A DNA stretch of 6,407 nt from Treponema sp. (GCA_009786675.1 WQRP01000067.1:2351-8757), one strand, 5' to 3'; counted from the first letter of the stretch, positions 1 to 6,332 are shown. Translations and numbers: made by a program. The notes: generated by a model from the letters alone, not told the origin.

Positions 1-11
1 GGGGGGGGGGG
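1..11. repeat. G11 tract, probable right half of a C/G palindrome
   Basis: The window opens with eleven consecutive G, read as Gly-Gly-Gly-Gly in the frame of the upstream gene. Two other genes in the window carry a C run followed directly by a G run, translated Pro-Pro-Pro-Gly-Gly in the same phase. By analogy this tract is likely the G arm of a third copy whose C arm is cut off by the window edge. The tract is seen; the missing half is inferred. Confidence 0.5.
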
Positions 12-117
12 CGTGCCAAACCGTCTGCTCCTTACCGGGGGCAATCCCCCGGAGCCCTCGTGGGTGACGTGGGCGGAACGACTTGGTTGCGAACTTTCGT
101 TGTTGGGGGAAGCATGA
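1..117 (+). CDS. C-terminal fragment of an unidentified upstream gene
   Basis: Frame 1 is open from the window edge to a TGA at 115-117, giving 38 residues. They begin with a run of glycines from the poly-G tract, continue with PNRLLLTGGNPPEP and end in WAERLGCELSLLGEA. The stop overlaps the rsgA ATG as ATGA, the same kind of tight junction seen between mutS2 and moeA, which argues that this is a real gene end and the first visible member of the operon. The LLLTGG stretch followed by a short helix and a hydrophobic end resembles the C-terminal nucleotide-binding part of actin-fold ATPases and kinases, but that is only a resemblance and I do not recognise the family. The glycine run probably continues a proline run lying just outside the window. 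Confidence 0.6.
   Translation, partial: GGGGVPNRLLLTGGNPPEPSWVTWAERLGCELSLLGEA
35..52. repeat. perfect 7-bp inverted repeat inside coding sequence
   Basis: CCGGGGGCAATCCCCCGG forms a perfect 7-bp stem around a CAAT tetraloop. It lies within the open frame of the upstream gene (reading Thr-Gly-Gly-Asn-Pro-Pro) and about 60 bp before the rsgA start. There is no T run after it, so it does not look like an intrinsic terminator. It could fold in the mRNA just upstream of the rsgA ribosome-binding site. Confidence 0.5.
105..110 (+). promoter_or_regulatory. ribosome-binding site of rsgA
   Basis: GGGGGA lies three bases before the ATG at 114, a close but plausible purine-rich Shine-Dalgarno site. 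With the ATGA overlap it favours ATG 114 over the GTG at 60, which would add 18 residues unlike any RsgA start and bury the gene deep in its upstream neighbour. Confidence 0.5.
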
Positions 118-1088
118 GCGACGGGCAAACGGCGATAAGCGGCATGGTGCTGTACGGTTCCAAAAATATTTTTGCCGTTCGCCCGGACGGAATGGCGGGC
201 AAGCTTGAGTGCCGCTTAAAAGGGAAAATCCTTAAGGATGCCGAGGGTTTCTACAACCCGCTTGCCCCAGGGGATCGCGTGAAGGTACAAACCGATCGAC
301 CCGGAACGGGAATGATCGTCGCGCTGGAAGAACGAAAAAATATGTTCAGCCGTTTTAACCAAAAAGGTGGAAGCTCCCAGCTTTTGGCGGCAAATATAGA
401 CCAGGTGCTTTGCATAACAACCCGTCGCTCGCCGCCTTTCAGGCCCCGTTTTCTGGATCGCGTTTTGCTGCAGGCGGACATCGCGGAAATTCCTGCGATA
501 ATTATTTGCAACAAAATAGATCTCGACGAGCGCGTCGGACACGATGGCAGGCTGGACGCCGACGAGCGCCTGGAGGACTTTAGGCGCATCGGTTACGATC
601 TTGTCGAGGTTTCGGCAAAAACGGGGCAGGGGCTCGATCTGTTGCGCCGGTGCATCGCGGGGAAACGCTCGGTTTTGACCGGGCAGTCGGGGGTGGGCAA
701 GTCGAGCCTTCTGAACGCCTTGGTGCCCGGGCTGGATATCAGGACCGGTGCCGTCAACGAAAAATACGACAGGGGCAACCACACGACGACGCTTGCGTCG
801 ATGATTGAGTTGCCCGGGTTTTCCGAAGCTGCGGACACTTGTATAATCGACACCCCGGGAATACGCCGGTTTGTGCCGGACGGAATCGACAAGGATGGGC
901 TTGTCGTGCATCTTAGGGAATTTGCCCCGCTTGCGGGAAAATGCACCTACGGCCTTTCGTGTTCCCACCGCCGGGAACCTGGGTGCAAGATAATGGAGGC
1001 GGTGGACGCGGGGGTGATCCACGAGGATCGCTACGAAAGTTTCCTGCGGATTTTCGACGAGCTTGCGGGCAAGAACAATGCTGACTGA
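114..1088 (+). CDS. rsgA: RsgA, small ribosomal subunit-dependent GTPase A
   Basis: RsgA (YjeQ/EngC) is a cytoplasmic, circularly permuted GTPase that binds the 30S subunit late in its maturation and couples GTP hydrolysis to release of assembly factors. From ATG 114 the protein has 324 residues, a normal length. The order is diagnostic: an N-terminal OB-fold domain (about 1-85), then G4 NKID (133-136) and a G5-like SAK (167-169), and only then the P-loop GQSGVGKSS (190-198), a G2 threonine segment NHTTT (222-226) and G3 DTPG (246-249). The C-terminal zinc-binding pattern is complete: C277, C283, H285 and C291. The start is supported by an upstream purine tract and the ATGA overlap with the preceding gene. 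The stop lies 11 bp inside mutS2, so the two are probably cotranscribed and coupled. No key residue appears to be missing. Motif order makes the identification firm. Confidence 0.97.
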   Translation: MSDGQTAISGMVLYGSKNIFAVRPDGMAGKLECRLKGKILKDAEGFYNPLAPGDRVKVQTDRPGTGMIVALEERKNMFSRFNQKGGSSQLLAANIDQVLCITTRRSPPFRPRFLDRVLLQADIAEIPAIIICNKIDLDERVGHDGRLDADERLEDFRRIGYDLVEVSAKTGQGLDLLRRCIAGKRSVLTGQSGVGKSSLLNALVPGLDIRTGAVNEKYDRGNHTTTLASMIELPGFSEAADTCIIDTPGIRRFVPDGIDKDGLVVHLREFAPLAGKCTYGLSCSHRREPGCKIMEAVDAGVIHEDRYESFLRIFDELAGKNNAD

Positions 1089-3552
1089 CAACGACATTTT
1101 GACAAACGACACTTTAACAGGCGACTCCGCGCCGGAAGGCGCGGCCTTGACGCGGGACGTTTTATCGCAAAAAACGCTAAAGCTGCTTGAGTTCGACACC
1201 ATTCTGGAACGCCTTGCCCGCCACTCCATGAGCGAGGAAGCCGCGGCGATGATCAGGGATGAAAAGCCCTGCGGCGATCCCGATACCGTCGCGGGAACAA
1301 AAGAGGCGGCGAAGGCGGTAATCTCCCGCATACACGAAGGCGGGGGGGATCCTCGGCGGTATCTGCCGTCGATTGGTTTCCTGCTTCCAAAACTGGACGT
1401 GGAAGGAAGCTTTCTTGAGCTAGACGAGGCCTGCGCGATCGGCCTGTTCGTCGAACGCGCCGAGGAACTGCGGGAGTGGCTGTCCCCCCACCCGGTTCTG
1501 GCGGAAACGCTGCGTGACATGCCGAGCTGCGCGGAACTTGCCGCCGCCGTTTTCCGCGTGATGGACAGGGAAGGAAACATGCGCGATCTGCCGGAACTGC
1601 GGGCAATCAGGCAGAAAATCCGAAACCTGAAAGCCGGGCTGGACGCGATAGTTTCCCGCTATACCGCCGGCGAGGACGTCCGCAAGATGCTGCAATCCAC
1701 GGTGCCGTCGCAACGTGACGGCAGAATCGTGCTGGCGGTAAAGTCGAACTTTCGGGGCAGGATTCGCGGCATCGTGCACGAGGTGTCTTCCAGCGGGCAG
1801 ACGATTTTTGTCGAACCGGAAGACGTCGTCGAAAAAAACAATGACATCCTAATCGAAACCCGGAACCTCGACGCGGAAATCAGGAAAATCCTGTTAAGCG
1901 TTACGACGACAATAGCGGGGCGCGGCGACGACCTGAGGGTCTTTCACGCGATTACCCTAAGGCTAGAGGTTCTGATGGCGAAGGCAAGGTACTCGCTGGA
2001 AACATCCGGGCATTTTTCCCCCGTCGGCGGCATCAGCCTGGTGCAGGCTCGGCACCCCCTTTTGGGCAAGGCCGTCCCCATCGATCTAACGATGAAAAAG
2101 ATCCGGGGGGACGACGAACGGCAGGGCCCGGATACCCGCGCGTTAATCATAACCGGGCCGAACACCGGCGGCAAAACCGTCACGCTAAAGACCGTGGGGC
2201 TTTTCGCCATGATGAACCAGATTGGCCTTGCCATTCCCGCCGCCGAAGGCAGCGCCCTGCCGATCTTTGACGGAATCTTTGCGGACATCGGCGACGAGCA
2301 GTCCATAGGGCAATCGCTTTCGACGTTTTCCGCGCACGTTACGAATATCTCCGGCATTATCGCCCATTCTACTTCGCGCTCGCTTGCGTTGCTGGACGAG
2401 CTTGGTTCTGGCACCGACCCGCAGGAAGGTAGTGCGATCGCGATGGCGATACTCGATCACCTTGTCGAAAAAAAGGCGACGCTGCTTGTCACCACGCATC
2501 ACGGCATTCTGAAAAACTACGGGTACACAAGGCAGGATGTGGAAAACGCCTCGGTGGAATTCGACACGCGCACGCTTTCGCCGACCTACCGGATTATCAC
2601 CGGCATTCCCGGCGAAAGCCGCGCGCTAGAGATAGCCGAGCGGAACGGGCTTGCCGGTGGCATCGCCGCGAAGGCCAGGCATTATATTGACGAAGGGCAT
2701 TCCGACGTTTCCGCCCTTATTGGCGGGCTAAAGGAAAAACACCGGGATCTCGATCTACTTGCCGAAAAGGCCAGGCTGGAGGAAACCCGTCTAAGGGAAA
2801 CCCGCCGCAAGTCCGACCTAAAGGAACTGCGGCTAAGGCAGAAGGAGCTGGAACTGAAAGCCGGCCTTGCCGGAAGGCTTCGCCTTTTGCTTGACGAAAG
2901 CCGGAAAACCCTGGAAAACCTGGTGCGGGAATTACGGGAGGGCGAGGTAACCCGCGAGAAAACCCTAAAGGTAAAGGAATTCATTGGGGAACTTGCCCGT
3001 ACCGTGGAAGCGGAGGACGCGATTCTGGAGGAGGAAAAACGGGCAATCTTGGAGGAACGCCGCGACAGTCCCCCCCCCGGGGGGGGCTTTGTCCAAGGCA
3101 TGGAGGTGTTTGCGGGCGAGTCCAAGCGGCGCGGCGTACTGGTACGCAAGGGCAAGAGGGGATCCTCGGGGGACACTTGGGTTGTGGAAATAGGATCGCT
3201 AAAAATTAGTTTCCCGGAAAACGATCTTGCGCCCGCCGTTCCATCGCTGCCGCCCAAGCCGCAAATAGCGAGCGTAGACTTCGCCTCGTCCCCCACCGCT
3301 CGCGCGGAAATCAACTTGCGGGGAATGCGAATGGACGAGGCTGTCGAGGCCCTGCGCCGGCAGATAGACGCGGCGGTCTTGTGCGGACTGGGCACCTTTT
3401 CCGTGGTTCACGGGAAGGGCGACGGCATTTTGCAAAAGGGCGTTCACGAGCTGTTAAGGAAGGAGCCCGGTGTGGCGGATTACTATTTCTCCCACCCGGA
3501 GCTTGGGGGCTTCGGCAGAACGGAGGTTGTGTTACGGGGGGTATTTAAGTGA
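1078..3552 (+). CDS. mutS2: MutS2 family ATPase with C-terminal Smr domain
   Basis: MutS2 proteins are homodimeric ABC-type ATPases that do not take part in classical mismatch repair. They have been linked to suppression of recombination and, in Bacillus subtilis, to splitting of collided ribosomes. From ATG 1078 the protein has 824 residues, close to the family norm. It has the MutS-like core with Walker A GPNTGGKT (360-367), an ABC-signature region SLSTFSAH (413-420) and Walker B LALLDE (436-441), then a TTHH segment. A long, charged, probably coiled-coil region follows (about 554-665), then a Pro-Gly linker from a C/G tract, a small beta-rich KOW-like segment, and an Smr domain (about 745-820) with INLRG and HGKGDG (778-783). 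The usual LDLR motif reads INLR. ATG 1078 overlaps the rsgA stop by 11 bp; no strong Shine-Dalgarno is visible, and a TTG at 1063 is a less likely start. The first 35 or so residues are an unconserved lead-in before TLKLLEFDTILERLA, so a later start is possible. Confidence 0.96.
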   Translation: MLTDNDILTNDTLTGDSAPEGAALTRDVLSQKTLKLLEFDTILERLARHSMSEEAAAMIRDEKPCGDPDTVAGTKEAAKAVISRIHEGGGDPRRYLPSIGFLLPKLDVEGSFLELDEACAIGLFVERAEELREWLSPHPVLAETLRDMPSCAELAAAVFRVMDREGNMRDLPELRAIRQKIRNLKAGLDAIVSRYTAGEDVRKMLQSTVPSQRDGRIVLAVKSNFRGRIRGIVHEVSSSGQTIFVEPEDVVEKNNDILIETRNLDAEIRKILLSVTTTIAGRGDDLRVFHAITLRLEVLMAKARYSLETSGHFSPVGGISLVQARHPLLGKAVPIDLTMKKIRGDDERQGPDTRALIITGPNTGGKTVTLKTVGLFAMMNQIGLAIPAAEGSALPIFDGIFADIGDEQSIGQSLSTFSAHVTNISGIIAHSTSRSLALLDELGSGTDPQEGSAIAMAILDHLVEKKATLLVTTHHGILKNYGYTRQDVENASVEFDTRTLSPTYRIITGIPGESRALEIAERNGLAGGIAAKARHYIDEGHSDVSALIGGLKEKHRDLDLLAEKARLEETRLRETRRKSDLKELRLRQKELELKAGLAGRLRLLLDESRKTLENLVRELREGEVTREKTLKVKEFIGELARTVEAEDAILEEEKRAILEERRDSPPPGGGFVQGMEVFAGESKRRGVLVRKGKRGSSGDTWVVEIGSLKISFPENDLAPAVPSLPPKPQIASVDFASSPTARAEINLRGMRMDEAVEALRRQIDAAVLCGLGTFSVVHGKGDGILQKGVHELLRKEPGVADYYFSHPELGGFGRTEVVLRGVFK
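3070..3086. repeat. C9G8 palindromic homopolymer tract in mutS2
   Basis: Nine C are followed at once by eight G, a perfect 8+8 palindrome inside mutS2. It is read as Pro-Pro-Pro-Gly-Gly-Gly (residues 665-670) at the end of the charged helical region and before the KOW-like segment, a place where MutS2 linkers vary. Its composition is unlike the flanking sequence, and moeA has a near-identical tract in the same codon phase. Such tracts are prone to length change by slippage. Confidence 0.9.
3536..3541 (+). promoter_or_regulatory. ribosome-binding site of moeA
   Basis: Six G lie seven bases before the GTG at 3549. An in-frame TAA sits directly before that GTG (3546-3548), so translation of moeA cannot begin further upstream. 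A better-looking GGAGG at 3522-3526 is about 22 bases away, which is too far to serve this start directly. The purine run and the GTGA overlap together fix GTG 3549 as the start. Confidence 0.5.
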
Positions 3553-4823
3553 AACTTTTGACGGTAGACACCATCGACGAGGCAAGGCAAAAACTCCTGC
3601 ATGGCATTACCCGTGATGAGCTTCTCGTCGAGCGGGTCGAAATTCGCCGGGCTTTGGGTCGGATCCTGGCCAGGGACATACTTGCCCCGGAGGACGTTCC
3701 GAATTTCCGTCGTTCCACCGTGGACGGTTACGCGGTGGTCTCCGCGGATACGGTGGGGGCGGGGGAGTCCCTGCCGGTTTTGCTAAGGGTTGTGGGTGCG
3801 GTGGAAATGGGAAAGGCCGCCGGCGTAAACATGGCTCGGGGGGAATGCGCCTACGTGCCGACCGGCGGCATGATCCCCGGCGGTGCCGACGCGATGGTAA
3901 TGGTCGAATATGCCGAGGCGCTCGACGGTCCCGGCGGCCGTGAAATCGCCGTTTACGAAAGCGCGGCGGTGGGCAGCCGTGTTGTCCGCGTGGGGGAGGA
4001 TCTTTCGCGTGGGGAACTTTTGCTGCAGCGCGGCACAAACCTGCGGTCCCAGGAAATAGGCGCGCTGGCCGCCGCCGGCGTTACCGAGGTGCCGGTGTAC
4101 GTGCCTTTGCGGATCAGTATTATATCCACCGGCGACGAGCTGGTTTCGCCTTTCGCGTTGCCCGGCCCCGGGGAAGTACGCGACGTGAACACCCTGGCCT
4201 TGGAAGCGCTTGCCCGGGAAAGTTACTATCGGGTCGTTGGCGCGCGGACGATAAAGGACGACGAGAAGGCCCTGGAAACCGCTGTCCGGGACGCGATGGA
4301 AGGCAGCGACGTGGTTGCGCTTTCCGGCGGAAGCTCCCAGGGGACGAAGGACATGACCGCCAGGGTTTTTTCGACCGTTGCCCGGCCAGGGGTTTTTACC
4401 CACGGCCTGGCCGTCAAGCCGGGCAAGCCCACCGTCCTGGGCTACGACAAGAAAACCGGCACCGTGCTTGCGGGACTGCCCGGGCATCCGGTTTCCGCGC
4501 TTATGGTTTTCAGGGTTTTGTTTTCGTGGCTGGCGCGGCAGCTTACCGGCCAAAAAGAGCCCTTCACCATCCCGGCTAGAATCGCCTGCAACCTTGCCGG
4601 CGCACCTGGAAGAACCGTCTTCCAGCCGGTTGCCCTGCGGCCATGTAACGATGGCCCCCCCCCGGGGGGGTATATCGCCGAGCCCGTCTTCGGCAAGGCG
4701 GGGATGATCACCACCCTGGCAAAGGCGGACGGGTATATCGTAATCGACCTGAACAAGGAGGGCCTGGAAAAGGGGGACGCCGTGCAGGTTTATCCCTGGG
4801 CGTTCAATCCCTTGGGGGGTTAA
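3549..4823 (+). CDS. moeA: MoeA, molybdopterin molybdenumtransferase
   Basis: MoeA inserts molybdate into adenylated molybdopterin to give the active molybdenum cofactor, the last common step of the cytoplasmic pathway. The 424-residue protein is slightly longer than the usual 400-410. It shows the family blocks in order: DGYA (59-62), the PTGGMIPGGADAM block from residue 104, the MoCF-binding domain with STGDEL (D196, E197) and SGGSS (259-263), then FTHGLAVKPGKPT and GLPGHP (309-314). The C-terminal domain IV contains AEPVFGKAGMITTLAKADG. The start is GTG, overlapping the mutS2 stop as GTGA, with an in-frame TAA just before it, which implies translational coupling. A C/G palindrome adds a Pro-Pro-Pro-Gly-Gly linker at about residues 370-374 within domain IV. 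No other molybdenum-cofactor gene is visible, so why it sits behind mutS2 is unclear. Its stop is shared with the convergent kinase gene. Confidence 0.96.
   Translation: MKLLTVDTIDEARQKLLHGITRDELLVERVEIRRALGRILARDILAPEDVPNFRRSTVDGYAVVSADTVGAGESLPVLLRVVGAVEMGKAAGVNMARGECAYVPTGGMIPGGADAMVMVEYAEALDGPGGREIAVYESAAVGSRVVRVGEDLSRGELLLQRGTNLRSQEIGALAAAGVTEVPVYVPLRISIISTGDELVSPFALPGPGEVRDVNTLALEALARESYYRVVGARTIKDDEKALETAVRDAMEGSDVVALSGGSSQGTKDMTARVFSTVARPGVFTHGLAVKPGKPTVLGYDKKTGTVLAGLPGHPVSALMVFRVLFSWLARQLTGQKEPFTIPARIACNLAGAPGRTVFQPVALRPCNDGPPPGGYIAEPVFGKAGMITTLAKADGYIVIDLNKEGLEKGDAVQVYPWAFNPLGG
4655..4670. repeat. C9G7 palindromic homopolymer tract in moeA
   Basis: Nine C are followed by seven G inside moeA, translated Gly-Pro-Pro-Pro-Gly-Gly in the same phase as the mutS2 copy. 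It falls between RPCND and YIAEPVFG, where MoeA domain IV has a loop of variable length, so it is tolerated in frame. It is the second complete member of the C/G palindrome set in this window. Confidence 0.9.
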
Positions 4824-4827
4824 CCCC
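4816..4827. terminator. GGGGTTAACCCC palindrome at shared stop codons
   Basis: This perfect 12-bp palindrome is centred on TTAA, which supplies the TAA stop of moeA (4821-4823) and, on the other strand, the TAA stop of the kinase (4822-4820). Each transcript could form a four-pair G-C stem with a UUAA loop. On the plus strand it is followed by only three T, and on the minus strand there is no T run, so it is at best a weak bidirectional terminator. The palindrome is seen; its role in termination is inferred from its position between convergent genes. Confidence 0.35.
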
Positions 4828-6244
4828 TTTCGTCCCTTGTCCTTCGGTACTTCTCGAACAGATCATCGTACAGCGCCGCGTTCTCCCCCCTGGGTCGGAA
4901 TTCTTTGTCGGTGCGGACAAAAGCCCCGGCCGCCTCGGAGAACGACGAATGCCTTCCCAGCGCGCAGGAACCGATTACGGCAAGCCCAAGAAGCTCGCTT
5001 TCCTTCTGCTCCGGTACCAGGACCAGCTTCCCGGTGATGTCCGCCTTAATCTGGTTCAGCAGATCGTTTCCCGCCGAGGCGCCCGCGACGCGCAGTTCGT
5101 CAATGGCCGCGCCTGTTTCTTCTATTATATCGACGATGTCGCGGGTCGCGAAGCATATGCCCTCGATCACGGAACGGGCAAGCTCCGCCCGGCCGGTCGA
5201 AAGGCCAAGCCCGCGCAGGACGCCCCTGGCCGATGGATCCCAGACCGGGGCGCGTTCCCCGGCCAGGTATGGCAGAAAGACCAGCCCGCCCGCCCCGGCC
5301 CGGGCGGTTTGCGCCAGCGAGAAAAACTCGTCGTGGCTTTCCAGGCCAAGCAGGCTCATGCCCCACTCGATGGCCTTTCCCGTGGTGGAGATTATTCCGG
5401 ATAGGTTCCGGAACGGTTTTACCGGATGGCCGTAGGACATAAGCCTGGGATCCCCGGCCCAGTTTTCCGTGCAGGCGTTTACCCCGTCGGAAGTGCCGGT
5501 TCGGTTGCATGCCTGCCCGGGCCTTACTGCCCCGGAGCCAAGGATCGCCGCGATAAAGTCCGGCCCCCCGCAGATTACCCGGATCCCCGGCCTAAGCCCG
5601 GCCACTCCGGGAACGAGCCCGCCGAAGGACTCCCCTGGAAGAATGAACGGGGGGAACTTTCCGGGATCCAGATCCAGGCGATCCAGGATCGAATCCGTCC
5701 AGAACCAGCGTTCGAACCCGTCCGAGGGGAACACGGTTCTGGGTTCCCCGGTCAGCGCGTAGGCGAGCAGTTCCGGGCAACCCAGGAAAAACCTGGTTCT
5801 TTCGTAAAGGCTCGGTTCGTTGGTCTTGATGTCCAGGGCCTTGGGCAGAAGAAACCCGGCGTCGACGAAGCCGCCCGCAAGATCCGAAACCCGCCGCGCC
5901 GCCTCGGTCGCCCGCCTGTCCAGCCAAAGTCGCGCCGGGGCCGCGGGCACGCTTTCCGCGAACGCCGGGGGGCGCGTGCCGGCTTCCGTAGGCGGTTTCA
6001 GCACCGGCACCAGGGTAGGGCCGTTTCCGGAGATCACTACGGCCTCGACCCCCGCCAACGGGACGGTTTTGCCCAGGGTTAGGCAGCATTCCTCGAACGC
6101 TTTTAGCCACTGCCCGCTTTCCGCCTGATGGCGCGTCCCGTCGCCCGGGCTAAGTGGGATGGGGTGAAAGGCAATCCGGTTTCCGTCGAGATCCCAGATC
6201 GCGGACTTAAAGACGGAGGTTCCTATGTCGACGGTAAGCAGCAC
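4820..6244 (-). CDS. FGGY-family carbohydrate kinase, substrate unknown
   Basis: FGGY kinases transfer phosphate from ATP to a sugar or polyol such as xylulose, gluconate, glycerol or ribulose, in the cytoplasm. The 474-residue protein has the two-lobed actin-like fold signatures. The N-terminal part has DIGTS (6-10), a WLDRR segment (107-111) and KTNEPSLYERT (140-150). The C-terminal part has GGPDFIAAILGSG (226-238) with D229 in the position of the catalytic base, RTGTSDG (248-254), FLPYLAGERAPVWDPSARG (323-341), and GASAGNDLLNQIKADITG (388-405) for the nucleotide site. The segment that reads GQMHG in xylulokinases is SGNGPT (72-77), so xylulose should not be assumed. The start is GTG at 6244-6242; DIGTS must sit at the N-terminus, so no later start is credible, and no clear Shine-Dalgarno precedes it. 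The gene stands alone on this strand and converges on moeA. No transporter or isomerase is in view to reveal the substrate. Confidence 0.9.
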   Translation of the reverse strand: MLLTVDIGTSVFKSAIWDLDGNRIAFHPIPLSPGDGTRHQAESGQWLKAFEECCLTLGKTVPLAGVEAVVISGNGPTLVPVLKPPTEAGTRPPAFAESVPAAPARLWLDRRATEAARRVSDLAGGFVDAGFLLPKALDIKTNEPSLYERTRFFLGCPELLAYALTGEPRTVFPSDGFERWFWTDSILDRLDLDPGKFPPFILPGESFGGLVPGVAGLRPGIRVICGGPDFIAAILGSGAVRPGQACNRTGTSDGVNACTENWAGDPRLMSYGHPVKPFRNLSGIISTTGKAIEWGMSLLGLESHDEFFSLAQTARAGAGGLVFLPYLAGERAPVWDPSARGVLRGLGLSTGRAELARSVIEGICFATRDIVDIIEETGAAIDELRVAGASAGNDLLNQIKADITGKLVLVPEQKESELLGLAVIGSCALGRHSSFSEAAGAFVRTDKEFRPRGENAALYDDLFEKYRRTRDERG

Positions 6245-6260
6245 CCGTTTATTTTACCCG

Positions 6261-6276
6261 ATACGGGGCGCCGTGT
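6261..6276. repeat. dyad in the kinase leader
   Basis: ATACGG and CCGTGT flank GGCG. On the plus strand they can pair over six positions including one G-T pair, and a second small stem CCCG-ATA-CGGG (6257-6267) overlaps it. The dyad lies 13-30 bp upstream of the kinase GTG, where an operator or leader hairpin could act. No protein or ligand can be assigned, and the match may be chance in GC-rich DNA. Confidence 0.2.
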
Positions 6277-6303
6277 CTTGTCCCCGTCTTTCGTTACTAG
6301 CTC

Positions 6304-6332
6304 TTGACATTTATGCTCGAAGTATCTATAAT
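6304..6332 (+). promoter_or_regulatory. consensus sigma-70 promoter facing right
   Basis: TTGACA (6304-6309) and TATAAT (6327-6332) are both exact matches to the housekeeping consensus and are separated by the ideal 17 bp. The surroundings are AT-rich, unlike the rest of the window. Initiation would be expected near 6339-6340 with transcription running right, out of the window and away from the kinase. An ATG at 6340 coincides with the predicted start, so the transcript could be leaderless or non-coding. Confidence 0.8.

Noticed and set aside
35..52. Hairpin as an intrinsic terminator before rsgA
   Set aside because: No T run follows, and it lies inside an open reading frame that continues to 117.
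60..113. GTG at 60 as the rsgA start
   Set aside because: It would add 18 residues not typical of RsgA and overlap the upstream gene by 58 bp; ATG 114 has a nearby purine run and an ATGA junction.
1063..1077. TTG at 1063 as the mutS2 start
   Set aside because: A rarer start codon without a ribosome-binding site; the ATG five codons later is simpler. The true start remains uncertain because the first 35 residues are not conserved.
216..1580. A 454-codon open frame on the minus strand across rsgA and the start of mutS2
   Set aside because: It lies opposite two firmly identified genes, has no recognisable domain and a composition rich in Ser and Arg typical of antisense frames in GC-rich DNA. 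It is a shadow.
2682..3395. A 237-codon minus-strand frame opposite mutS2
   Set aside because: Extremely rich in Ser and Arg, complementary to the coiled-coil and linker codons of mutS2, with no motif. It is a shadow.
4160..4172. CCCCGGGG in moeA as another copy of the C/G palindrome element
   Set aside because: Only 4+4 bases and within ordinary MoeA sequence; expected by chance in GC-rich coding DNA.
3783..4553. A 256-codon minus-strand frame opposite moeA
   Set aside because: No family features; it lies fully within a well-supported gene.
5426..6082. A 218-codon plus-strand frame opposite the kinase
   Set aside because: Gly, Arg and Pro rich with no motif, opposite a clear FGGY kinase.
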